Assembly (NCBI GenBank): GCA_963732595.1
Contig: CAVSZZ010000002.1
Location: forward strand, 1,426,001-1,490,000
Origin: JAFGXF01 sp963732595
GTDB lineage: Bacteria > Chloroflexota > Anaerolineae > Anaerolineales > Anaerolineaceae
DNA length: 64,000 bases
Reading direction: 5' to 3'
Positions 24,722 to 34,137 of this stretch are shown one piece after another. Position 1 is the first letter of the stretch. Each line of letters opens with the position of its first letter. The translations under genes were made by a program, and so were the position numbers. Below the pieces are notes generated by a model that did no database searches, was not told where the DNA came from, and was given only the letters and a program-made list of their open reading frames with translations.

Positions 24722-26279
24722 ATGCTGATCTTCCTGCCTACCGGTCTCCTGATCGTAACCCTCACCTTCATGACCATCATGTAGCGCCGTGATTTCAGTC
24801 GGGGATTGATCTGGAGCGCTGGTGCGATCGGATCATTGGCGACCATCATCGTCTCTCTCTTCCTGATCCGGCAATTGCCACTTGAGGTCGTGGTCCGTGG
24901 CAGCCCGACCAGCGTCTACAGCCGATTGCCGGTGACCCTGCTGTTGGATGGCAGCTGCCTGGGCTTATCAAACCGCCCTGCTGGTCATCTTGAGCGCAGT
25001 CTTGCTGACTGCCACCCGACGCCAGGCGACCAGCGGCCCGGAGGCCTGGATGGCATCCACCGGTATCACCATTTTGGGTCTGGTGGCTATCCAGGCCGGC
25101 ACGTTGTCCACCCTGTTGGGCGCCTGGTTCCTGATCGATACCCTGGAGTTGATCTACCTGCTGGTTTCATTAAAACCACAGCATAATCTGGGCAAACTGG
25201 TTACCAGTTTTAGCCTGCGATATGCCGGTATTCTGGTTGGCCTCATCTCGATCGGAACCGAATCCGGTGAATCCGGGTTTCTGATCTTGCTGGCTGCCAT
25301 GCTGCGCCTGGGTGTGCTGCCATTCTGGTCCTACTGGGGTGATTTCAGTGCACTGACCGGTCTTGGTACGATCATGCAGGCGGTCAGGGTCCTTTCTGCA
25401 TTGACTCCCTTGGCACGCCTTGAAGCGGGGGCAGTCCCGGATCGCTGGTCTGCTTTACTCATCCTGTATTGTCTGTTATTGATGCTTTATTGTGCCATCC
25501 GCTGGCTGCGCCTGGATTCCGCCGGAGAAGGCCGGGTCTACTGGATCACTGCCGTCAGCTTGATCGCTTTGACCTGTGTCATTCACGACCAGGCTGCCGC
25601 AGGGGTTCCCTGGGTCGTGACAGCCTTGCTGGCGGGAAGTGCGTTATTCCTTTTCACCGATCGGACTCGCTTCTATCTCATCCTGGCTTTAGCTGGTCTG
25701 GTGGGACTAACCGGTTTGCCTTATACACCGGTTTCAAGTGGCTGGTCAGGCTTGTTGGGGTCACCGGTGGACTGGCGCTCAGCCCCCTTTATCCTGGCCA
25801 ATGTGATCTTCCTCGCCGGAAGCCTGCGGTTGGCGATCAAGACCCCTGAGCCGGAAAGGCGTATCGAGGGGCTGGCGCGATTTGCGTACCCGGTTGGACT
25901 GATCCTGTTGTTGGTGATGCCCTGGGTGATCATGATATTTTCCATCAATGAAACCCCCTTGCTGGACTGGTGGGCTGGCTTTATTACGTTTGCGCTGCTG
26001 CTGGTTATCATCTTGGTCTTCCGCGATCAATTGTTTGAAGGTGCCACTTTTAAGTGGCCGGTCACACCCTTCTGGAAGAAATTTGTCTGGGTTTCTGAAG
26101 GCAGTTTGTCTGCCATCCAACAGGATTGGTTGATCACGAGTTTTAATCGATTTGCCATCAGTCTCGGACGTCTGACTCATTCCATTTCACAGGTTCTGGA
26201 GGGTGAAGGTGGTGTGTTATGGGTCTTCCTGTTACTGGCTTTGTTTGCATCACTTCTGGCAGGTGGAGGGGGCGTATGA
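24722..26279 (+). CDS. NuoL/NuoM-like proton-conducting membrane subunit, disrupted (in-frame TAG and +1 shift)
   Basis: About 518 aa polytopic membrane protein of the complex I / Mrp antiporter superfamily, weakly conserved. N-terminal hydrophobic helix 'LLIVTLTFMTIM' then an in-frame TAG at 24782-24784, then 'RRDFSRGLIWSAGAIG' in the same frame, then a +1 shift near 24949 into the long frame ('AWAYQTALLVILSAVLL'...). The charged segment 'LPFWSYWGDFSALTG' and the helix-rich middle recall NuoL/N 'H-W..DA...AP.P.S..L'. Overlaps the next gene by ATGA. With the next two genes it forms a three-gene membrane module without other complex I subunits. Confidence 0.6.
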
Positions 26280-26857
26280 TTCTTGGCGTTATCGCCTTTT
26301 TGTTCCTCTTCGCCACCGGTACACTGCTGTTACTCGTGCGCGACTGGCGTGCCAGTATCGGATTGCTGGGCATCCAGTACCTGGCCATGTTCCTGGTTGT
26401 AATGATGATGTGGCCTTTTTCCGTCGCCTTGATCAAACTGATGGTGGGTTGGATGGTGACCGCGGTGCTCTCGACCAGCGGCGCAGCCCAGGTCGACTTC
26501 AGCGAGGAACAACTGATGCCGATGGGACGCATCTTTCGCATCACTTTGGCCGCTTTGCTTCTGATCGTGGTGCTCTCTGTTGCGCCTCAGCTGACTGATT
26601 TGCTGCCCGAGATCAATATCTGGGTGATGCGCTGTGGTTTGCTTTCCCTGTGCCTGGGCCTGGCGCATGTTGGCATCTCCACCCGTCCATTCCGAATCAT
26701 TTTAGGATTATTGACGGTGTTGACCGGTTTTGAGATCCTGTATGCCGCAGTGGAAGTTTCCTTCCTGGTGATCGGCTTGTTGGCAGGCGTAAATATGGCG
26801 CTTTCATTGGCTGGTGTGTACTTTGGCTTATTCTTGAAAACCGGGGAAGAGACATGA
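26276..26857 (+). CDS. Small polytopic membrane protein of the NuoL/N-like module
   Basis: 193 aa, about six predicted membrane helices ('LGVIAFLFLFATGTLLLLV', 'GIQYLAMFLVVMMM', and others up to 'SLAGVYFGLFLKTGEE'). Overlaps both neighbours by four bases (ATGA), so the three genes are translationally coupled. The size and helix pattern recall NuoJ/NuoK or MrpC-like subunits, but no signature decides. The loop 'DFSEEQLMP' after helix three is the main acidic region. Confidence 0.65.
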   Translation: MILGVIAFLFLFATGTLLLLVRDWRASIGLLGIQYLAMFLVVMMMWPFSVALIKLMVGWMVTAVLSTSGAAQVDFSEEQLMPMGRIFRITLAALLLIVVLSVAPQLTDLLPEINIWVMRCGLLSLCLGLAHVGISTRPFRIILGLLTVLTGFEILYAAVEVSFLVIGLLAGVNMALSLAGVYFGLFLKTGEET

Positions 26858-28255
26858 ACGCCCCCGTCCTTTACATCGTGGTACCGGTTGCCCTGGGTGT
26901 GATCCTGTCCATTTTCAACCAGAACCTCCAGCGCAATCGGATGATCAGCGTCATCGCGGTTATCCTTCTGGCGCTTTTAGGGTTGACCCTGCCGGCAGGA
27001 ACTGCGGTCGACCTGGGACCGGTCACGTTAAAGGTGTCCTCCAGCCTGTCGATTCTGGGCAGGCAGATCACCATCACAGAAACGGATGCACCCTACATCG
27101 CGTTAATGTACGCTGTGGTTGGTTTGTGGTTCCTGGGCAGCCTGGTCACGGACGTTTCACGTTGGTTCTTCCCTCTTGGACTGATCATCACTGCCCTCCT
27201 GGTGGCAGCTCTATCAACTGAAGTCTTCATTTATGCGGCACCTTTGATCCTGGCGGCTGTCATTGTCAGCATTCCACTGCTCTCACCGCCTGAGACAGTT
27301 CCCGGTCGCGGGGTCGTACGTTACCTGGTTTTTCAAACTCTGGCCCTACCCTGCATTCTGTTGGCTGGACACATCCTGACCGGATTTGAGACCGGTCCTT
27401 CTGACAGTAGTCAGGCGCTTCTGGCAGCTGTACTGCTCGGGATCGGTTTTGCTTTTCTGCTGGGGATCTTCCCGTTCAATACCTGGTTGCCTCAATTGCT
27501 TGAGGAAGCGCCCGTGTACGTTGCCGGATTCATCATGGTTATCCTTCCCATGTCCATCTTCTGGTTGATGGTGCATTTCATCGATACCTATGTATGGATC
27601 CGTACCAATCAGAACATCTTCATGGTTTTGCGGGTGGCAGGTGTCGTGATGATCCTGGTGGGAGGTATCTGGGCATGTTTTCGGAGTAATCTGCGCAGGC
27701 TTTTGGCACAAGCCATCATGCTGGATACGGGTTTCATGCTGCTGGCACTGGGAACCGGCACCCTGGCTGGCCTGCAGGTCCTGTCTGCAGGGATCATCAC
27801 ACGAGCTCTTAATGTGGGTCTGGCCAGTATCTCCCTGTCAACATTGCAGAAGAACTCCCCGGATCTGTATATCGGAAATCTTCGAGGGATCTTCACGAAA
27901 TACCCATTTGCGACCAGTGGTTACCTGGCAGCCCTCTTATCCATTTCAGGTTTACCCCTGATGGCAAATTTCCCTTTGCGGGTGGTCCTGACCGGCGAAT
28001 TGGGTGTCATTGATCCGTTGATCGCCAGTCTCTCCTTGTTGGGGAGCATTGGGTTGGTGGTAGCGTTTGGGCGTATCCTGGCCGGAATTTATTCCACGAT
28101 GAAGGGTGACAAGCCCGGTTTAAATGAAAATATTCTGATGATCATCCTGATCGTGGCAGGTACTGGTCTTCAATATCCTGATCGCCCTTATTCCGGGAGT
28201 GCTATTAACCCCGCTGGGAAATTTATTGAACGCCTTTACGCACCTGCCGCGATAG
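26854..28255 (+). CDS. NuoN/NuoL-like proton-conducting membrane subunit, one apparent +1 shift near the 3' end
   Basis: About 467 aa with around thirteen membrane helices. The core 'LGIFPFNTWLPQLLEEAPVYVAGFIMVILPMSIFWLM' region (key: FPFNTWLPQLLEEAPVYV) is the NuoL/M/N 'H.W.P.A...AP' helix with the usual His replaced by Asn. Then 'RLLAQAIMLDTGFMLLALG' matches the conserved 'K.+LAYSS+.+.G' helix with Arg for Lys. The frame changes near 28157; the other frame ends 'LVFNILIALIPGVLLTPLG' and stops at 28253-28255. Loss of the classic His and Lys makes proton pumping uncertain. Confidence 0.75.
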
Positions 28256-28309
28256 CCTCCATCCCCCGAATGGTATAATCTTTTAATCTTAAAGAATTCA
28301 GGGTGAAAC

Positions 28310-29499
28310 ATGTCTGATCAGGAATCCGATAATCGCCAGGCTGGTCGTAACGAGAATGAACGCCGCAAGAATCAACTGGCCGTCCAGAATCTTGAGACAC
28401 GTATCAGCGGATTGGAAGAACTGGTATCAGGAATCAATAAGAACATCAAGTCACTGCAAGGAGACTTAAAGCTCCTGACCACACGCCTTTCCAGCAATCA
28501 GCAATTAGACGCCCAGCTGGCCAACATGCGTCTGGATTTCGGCAAGATGATCGAGAAGAAGGAAAAACAGGCCAGCAGGCAGATGGATGAACGACTTGAT
28601 TTGCTTACCAAGGATCTTGGCGGGCTTAACACATCCCTGTCAGAATTGCGGCATTCAACGGCCGTACTTACCCAATTAAAGAAGGATATTAAGACTCTGC
28701 GCGATGATGATGACCGCCTGACTGCAATGCTGGCTGACAACCGCAAGCTCCTGGATGAAGTGCAGAAGCAGTACCTTGAAAACCAGGAGACCATGGCTTC
28801 TTTGGAAGCCGCCCGCAAGCGCGAGAACAAGGCTGTGCCGGAACTGACGAGTGAGGTAACGTCCTTGCGCAAGCGCAGCGATGACCAGCGCAACAAACTG
28901 GATCTTGATGCAGGAGTCGATACGCAAGACCACCACCAGCCTGGATGAGTTTATTGCCCGGGATGAGGAGCGTACAGCTTCTTATCGTTCTTTGATCGAC
29001 GAGATGAAATTGACCCAGTATGAGCATGATAAAACCTGGCGTGAGTGGTTGAATCGCTTTGATGTGGTTAACAAGACCGCGGTTGAATTGGAAAACAAAT
29101 TGAGTGCACTGGATGATGCCCAGCGTAAAGCCAGACTCTCCCAAAAAGGACTGGACGATGCGACCATCCGCATTGAGCGGCGGATTAATGAAATCGCCGA
29201 GATGCAGCGACTGGCAGAGGATCGCACCCACCAGGATTGGGAGAGTTACCAGGCTGATGAACAGAAGCGCTGGAAGACCTATACGGTCTCCAACGATGAG
29301 GCGTTGAGTGAAAGCCGGCGCCAGAGTCGATGCCCTCAAGTCGCGCCTGGTCACGCTTGAGGATAGCTCGAAGCAAATGAATGACACGCTGATGATGTTG
29401 AGCGAGGAAACCCAGAAGAAGCTGCAGGGTTTCCTGGAACTCTACCATGAATGGGCAGCGGCCAATTCAGACATCATGAGCCGGTCCCGGCCCCGCTGA
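28310..29499 (+). CDS. Coiled-coil protein upstream of selB, two apparent +1 shifts
   Basis: About 396 aa, almost entirely heptad-rich alpha helix from residue 20 onward ('LETRISGLEELVSGINKNIK', 'LQGDLKLLTTRLSSNQQ', 'IEKKEKQASRQMDERLDLL'). Frames join near 28905 ('NKLDL' then 'MQESIRKTTTS') and near 29312 ('SNDEAL' then 'KAGARVDALKSRL'). No signal peptide or globular domain. The stop at 29497 lies six bases before selB. Function unknown; a structural or scaffold role is a guess from composition only. Confidence 0.65.
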
Positions 29500-29504
29500 T
29501 CAAC

Positions 29505-31401
29505 ATGCGTGTGATTGGAACTGCCGGCCACGTCGATCACGGCAAATCGGCGCTGGTCGAAGCCCTGACCGGGACCCACCCCGATCGACTCAAAGAAGAG
29601 CAACTACGTGAGATGACCATCGACCTCGGCTTCGCCTGGATGAAACTGCCAGGCGATGAGGAGGTCGGTATTGTGGATGTTCCAGGCCACCGTGATTTCA
29701 TAGAGAACATGCTGGCAGGTGTGGGTGGAATGGACTGCGTACTGTTCGTTGTGGCAGGTGATGAGGGGGTGATGCCCCAGACACGCGAACATCTGGCCAT
29801 CCTGGACCTGCTGGAGATCCCATCCGGGTTGCTCGTCATCACCAAGATCGACAAGGTCGCTGATCCTGCCTGGTTGGATGAGGTCGAAAAGGAGTTGCGC
29901 CAGATCACTCGCGGGACGGTTCTGGAAAATGCTCCTGTATTGAGGGTTTCCGCCCTGTCTCGATACAGGATTGGATGAACTGATCTCTGCCCTTGACAAG
30001 ATATTATCCGCCCAACCCCGACATGCCGATCTGGGTCGTCCACGTTTACCCGTCGACCGGGTCTTTCTCCATCCAGGGTTTTGGGACGATCGTGACCGGC
30101 ACATTACGGGATGGCAGCTTGCATACCGGTGATGAGGTGGAAGTGCTGCCCGTTGGGTTGAAAGACCCGCATCCGTGGTTTGCAAACGCACAATCATAAG
30201 GCGGCCTCCATTCCACCTGGCAGCCGTGCAGCTGCCAACTTGACCAATATTTCAGTGGACCAGGTAAAGCGCGGGGACGTGATTTGCCTGCCTGGGATGT
30301 ATCAACCCACCCGCCGGGTGGATGTGTCATTCCGATTATTGCCGGATGCCAGCGCACCTTTGCAGCATGACCAACAGGTTAAATTCTTTGTACATGCTGC
30401 CGAGACGACCGCACGCGTACGACTGCTGGGGGTTGAGAGCCTCAAACCGGGCGAAAATGGTTGGCTGCAACTCGAGACGGAACATCCGGTCTGCGTCGAA
30501 CGGGGTGATCGCTTTATTCTGCGCCGACCTTCCCCTGGGGAAACTCTGGGCGGGGGGATTGTGGATGATCCCCACCCAGGCGGCCGGCACAAGCGCTTTG
30601 ACACGAAGACGGTTGCGCACTTGAGACGCCCGGAGGAGGGTGGACCTGAAGGTTTGATCCTGGCCGCTCTCCGGACAGGTGGATTCACCAGCTTAACGGA
30701 TCTGGTGGAAAAGACCCGTCAGAAAACAGACGACTTAAAAAAATCAATCGCGGGTTTGATTCAGCAGGGTGCGATCCGTGAGCTGGCACTCACGGATAAA
30801 CCGGAAAGGGGGCCTATCTATATCAGTACAGATGGGTGGCAACACCTGACCCGCAAAGCCAGTGGGGAACTCGATCGTTATCATGAAAATAATTCTTTGC
30901 GTGCGGGCATGCCGCGTGAAGAACTGAAGAGCCGCTTGAAACTTGAGACTGCCCGTTTCAATGCCGTTATAAAGGAGCTGGTGGGGGAGGGTGTGGTTGA
31001 GCTTGAAGGCACGCTCATCCGGAAACCCGGCTGGAGTGTACGCTTGAGTGACGGGCAGCGTAAGTGGCTGGAGCCGTTGATGGCGCGCTTTGCGGCTGCA
31101 CCGTACGCACCTCCACCGGTGAGCGACTGCATCAGCCTGGCTGGAGCGGACCTGTACCATGCGTTGGTCGGACTGGGCGAATCTTGTCCCGGTGTCGGAG
31201 GAGGTGGTGTTTCGCCGGCAGGATTACCAGGACATGATGGAATTTGTGCGGTCGCATCTGAAATCCCATCCCACGCTGACCGTTGCTGAGTTCCGCGATC
31301 ATTTTAAGTCCTCCCGTAAATATGCCCTGGCTTTTCTTGAGCACCTGGATGCCATCGGTGTGACGGTGCGCGAGGGGGATTTCCGTCGTTTGAAAGCCTG
31401 A
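29505..31401 (+). CDS. selB: Selenocysteine-specific elongation factor SelB, four apparent +1 shifts
   Basis: About 631 aa translation factor delivering Sec-tRNA to UGA codons. G1 'GTAGHVDHGKSALVEALTG', effector 'REMTIDLGFAW', G3 'DVPGHRDF', G4 'ITKIDKVAD' and G5 'VSAL' are intact; then EF-Tu-like domains ('FSIQGFGTIVTGTL', 'RFILRRPSPGETLGGGIV') and C-terminal winged helices ('REELKSRLKLETARFNAVIKEL', 'TVAEFRDHFKSSRKYALAFLEHLD'). Frames change near 29961, 30066, 30166 and 31181, each by one extra base, restoring canonical sequence every time. No selA, selC or selenoprotein gene is in the window. SelB implies selenocysteine use in this organism. Confidence 0.93.
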
Positions 31402-31414
31402 TTACCCCGAATCC

Positions 31415-31443
31415 TTGACGTAGAACATATGTTCTATTATAAT
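31415..31443 (+). promoter_or_regulatory. Promoter with LexA-like operator in the spacer
   Basis: TTGACG (31415-31420), exactly 17 nt, TATAAT (31438-31443). The spacer holds the perfect palindrome AGAACATATGTTCT (31422-31435), which fits the Gram-positive LexA core GAACRNRYGTTC. A repressor here would block RNA polymerase. It could alternatively be the site of the LuxR-type protein encoded just downstream. Confidence 0.7.
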
Positions 31444-31464
31444 GTGGTCAAAGGAAGTGATCGC

Positions 31465-31857
31465 ATGACGCTTTTGGATCGGGTTCTTAACTCCTTCAGC
31501 CACGACGACGCGCTGTCCTCCGAGGGGAGGCTGCTGCAGGCGATCCAATTGCTGGCCAGGCGCGAGCAGCGCCCGGCTGAGCAGGTGGCCGCCGAGCTGC
31601 TGGGCGAGGCACTGGCGCGCCGCCAGCGGGCGGAGACCAACTTGCGCCGCTGGCAGATGCTCTCGCCGCGCGAGCAGGAGGTGGCAGCGCTCATCTGCCA
31701 GAATTTCACCAACCGCCAGATCGCCGCACGCCTGAGCATCTCGCCAGAGACGGTCAAGAGTCACATTCGCCACCTGTTGCCAAAGCTCAACGCTGCCAGC
31801 AAGGCGGGTTTGCGCCAGTGCCTGCAGGATTGGGATTTCAGCACCTGGCTGAAGTAG
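31465..31857 (+). CDS. LuxR-family HTH regulator
   Basis: 130-aa protein with a C-terminal LuxR HTH at about residues 60-125 ('MLSPREQEVAALICQNFTNRQIAARLSISPETVKSHIRHLLPKL'; core 'RQIAARLSISPETVKSHI'). The N-terminal 60 residues are Arg/Glu/Ala-rich helices with no receiver domain, so it is a stand-alone effector with an unknown input. ATG at 31465 has AAGGAAG upstream, preferred over 31429, which lies inside the promoter. Its promoter carries a LexA-like palindrome, so it may be DNA-damage responsive. It stands alone between selB and the macAB-like operon. Confidence 0.85.
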   Translation: MTLLDRVLNSFSHDDALSSEGRLLQAIQLLARREQRPAEQVAAELLGEALARRQRAETNLRRWQMLSPREQEVAALICQNFTNRQIAARLSISPETVKSHIRHLLPKLNAASKAGLRQCLQDWDFSTWLK

Positions 31858-32006
31858 GTGGTTGGGGAGGGGTTTGATATGTGTTGCCGGGGGTCACTGT
31901 AAGGATTTTATAGTTCGCTTAAGGGGAATGCATAAGCTATAATATCAGGTTGAGTTTGAGTGCCATCTTTCTAATGGCATTAAGAGTAAAAAAAGAGGAA
32001 CCTGGT
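31858..32006 (+). promoter_or_regulatory. Promoter region of the MacA-MacB operon
   Basis: A TATAAT at 31938-31943 lies 64 nt before the adaptor gene; the matching -35 region is weak. No gene is seen in this stretch. Confidence 0.4.
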
Positions 32007-33452
32007 ATGAAATCGCAGTCTAAATCATTCTTTCAAAAGATCTGGGCAGCCATCTGGAAGCGAAAGTGGCTTTCGTTGGGAATCACTCTGGTGATCATCG
32101 TCGTCCTGTCCATTGTCATCAGCAGTCTATCGGCACGTGCCAATGTGCTGGCGTCGTACCAGACGACCATTGTATCGCGCGGCACATTGACCGCCAGTAT
32201 CGGGGCAACCGGCACCGTGCGTGCAAGACAAAGTGCCACACTCTACTGGCAGACCTCCGGTACGGTGGGCGAGGTGAACGTCAAGCTCGATAAAAAGGTG
32301 GACCGCCAGGATCAACTGGTCAGCCTGGAGAAGCTCTCACTTCCTCAGGCGGTGATCCTGGCGGAGGCTGACCTGGTCAATGTTGAGAGAGCGCTGGAGA
32401 CTGCGCGGCTCTCCAACACCCCAACCGCCCAAGCCATGTTGGCGCTTTTCCAGGCCCAGCGGGCTTACGAAGATGCCAACAATGCTCGTTACCGGACTGG
32501 CTATGAAGGGGGCGCTTCTGACCAGGACATCATCGATGCACGTGCAGTATTAAAGGTGCGCCAGCAGGAAGTGGACCGCTACCAGGCACTGTACGATGAC
32601 ATCGAGGATATCCCGGAGAACACCATCCGGTTACAAAATGCGTACGATCAACTTCAGGAAGTGATTGCCAATCGCAACGCAGCCCAGGCACGCCTGGATT
32701 ATTATCTCAGCGAGTACCAAAAGTCCCATGAGGCGGATGCCCAGGTAGCTCTGGCCAAATCTCAGCTCGAGGATGCCCGGCGCGAGTGGGATCGCCTGAA
32801 GGATGGGCCGGATGCCGCCGATATTATGGCCGCCCAGGCGCGGGTGGATGCTGCCCGGGCAACTGTTAATATGCAGTATATCGTGGCTCCCTTTGATGGC
32901 GTCATCACCGTCGTCAACAACGCACCTGGCGATCAGGTTCGTGCGGGCGACCCGGCAATTCGCCTGGATGACACTTCTCAATTGTTGGTCGATGTGGAAA
33001 TCTCTGAGGTGGATATCAATGCGGTTGATATCGGTCAGCTGGCCGAACTCACTTTTGATGCCATTTTGGATAAAACCTATCACGGTGTGGTGACCGAGGT
33101 CAGCCGGGTGGGTGAAATCAGTTCCGGTGTGGTCAACTTTACGGTCAAGATCAAGTTGACCGATGATGATCTGGAAGTCAAGCCCGGCATGACGGCCGGG
33201 GTGATCATCACCACACAGCAATTGGATGATGTCCTGTTGGTTCCCAATCGGGCGGTACGCCTGCTGGATAACCAGCGTGTCGTTTATATCCTGCAAGAGG
33301 GTCAATTGGTGGCGGTCAATATCGTGCTGGGCGCCACTTCGGATCTGAATAGCGAGGTCATCGGAGGAGATCTGAAAGTCGGGGATGTTATCGTACTGAA
33401 TCCCCCGACGAACGTATTGTCCGGTGGATCGATGTTCATGATGGGAAATTAA
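32007..33452 (+). CDS. MacA/HlyD-type efflux adaptor (membrane fusion protein)
   Basis: 481 aa. One N-terminal membrane anchor (residues 20-42, 'LGITLVIIVVLSIVISSL'), a lipoyl/barrel-sandwich half ('VSRGTLTASIGATGTVRARQSATL'), a long helical hairpin about 110-280 ('AEADLVNVERALETARLS'... 'AKSQLEDARREWDRLKDG'), the second lipoyl half ('YIVAPFDGVITVVNNAPGDQVRAG'), a beta-barrel and a C-terminal membrane-proximal domain ('VLLVPNRAVRLLDNQRVVYIL'). Links the MacB ABC transporter encoded next to the cell exterior. ATG at 32007 follows AGAGGA. Confidence 0.93.
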   Translation: MKSQSKSFFQKIWAAIWKRKWLSLGITLVIIVVLSIVISSLSARANVLASYQTTIVSRGTLTASIGATGTVRARQSATLYWQTSGTVGEVNVKLDKKVDRQDQLVSLEKLSLPQAVILAEADLVNVERALETARLSNTPTAQAMLALFQAQRAYEDANNARYRTGYEGGASDQDIIDARAVLKVRQQEVDRYQALYDDIEDIPENTIRLQNAYDQLQEVIANRNAAQARLDYYLSEYQKSHEADAQVALAKSQLEDARREWDRLKDGPDAADIMAAQARVDAARATVNMQYIVAPFDGVITVVNNAPGDQVRAGDPAIRLDDTSQLLVDVEISEVDINAVDIGQLAELTFDAILDKTYHGVVTEVSRVGEISSGVVNFTVKIKLTDDDLEVKPGMTAGVIITTQQLDDVLLVPNRAVRLLDNQRVVYILQEGQLVAVNIVLGATSDLNSEVIGGDLKVGDVIVLNPPTNVLSGGSMFMMGN

Positions 33453-33458
33453 CGATTC

Positions 33459-34136
33459 ATGGCTGACAAGTGCGTCATTTGTATCAACCATATCACCAAG
33501 GTCTACCAGATGGGTGAGATCCAGGTGAACGCCCTGGCGGGTGTGTCACTGAAGATCAAACGTGGCGAGGTGATTTCCATCATGGGGCCATCCGGTTCCG
33601 GGAAATCCACACTGATGAACATCCTGGGATGCCTGGACCGCCCCACCAGCGGGGAATACACCCTGGATGGAGAGTCTGTCCAGACTCTGGATGATGATCA
33701 GCTCGCCTCCATCCGTAACCGCAAGGTGGGATTCATCTTCCAGAGCTTTAACCTTTTATCTCGGACGACTGCTTTGGCAAACGTGGAACTGCCATTGCGC
33801 TATGCCGGCATAACAACCGACAGGCGTGAGAAAGCCTACATTGCTTTGAAGGCCGTTGGTCTGGAGGATCGTGTATACCACAAGCCATCTGAATTGTCCG
33901 GTGGACAACAACAGCGTGTGGCCATTGCCCGGGCTCTGGTCAACAACCCGGCCATGATCCTGGCAGATGAGCCGACCGGCAACCTGGATTCAAAATCCGG
34001 GCGCGAGATCATGGAGCTTTTACTGAACCTGAATCGCGATCGCAGGACCACCCTGATAATCGTCACACACGATCCAAATATCGCCACCCAAACCGAACGT
34101 ATCGTCCGGTTGCGGGATGGCCTGGTTGAGAAATAA
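33459..34136 (+). CDS. MacB-type ABC transporter ATPase
   Basis: 225 aa. Walker A 'GPSGSGKSTLMNIL' (about residue 43), Q-loop 'FIFQSFNLL', ABC signature 'LSGGQQQRVAIARAL', Walker B 'MILADEPTGNLD', H-loop 'IIVTHD'. Belongs to the MacB/LolD group that drives mechanotransmission rather than classical transport. Six bases separate it from the adaptor gene and one base from the permease gene, so the three are one operon exporting peptides, lipids or antibiotics. Confidence 0.95.
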   Translation: MADKCVICINHITKVYQMGEIQVNALAGVSLKIKRGEVISIMGPSGSGKSTLMNILGCLDRPTSGEYTLDGESVQTLDDDQLASIRNRKVGFIFQSFNLLSRTTALANVELPLRYAGITTDRREKAYIALKAVGLEDRVYHKPSELSGGQQQRVAIARALVNNPAMILADEPTGNLDSKSGREIMELLLNLNRDRRTTLIIVTHDPNIATQTERIVRLRDGLVEK

Positions 34137-34137
34137 G

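Noticed and set aside
29312..29312. Programmed +1 frameshifting across the window
   Set aside because: No common slippery sequence, up to four events in one essential gene, and some compensating pairs; sequencing insertion errors are more likely.
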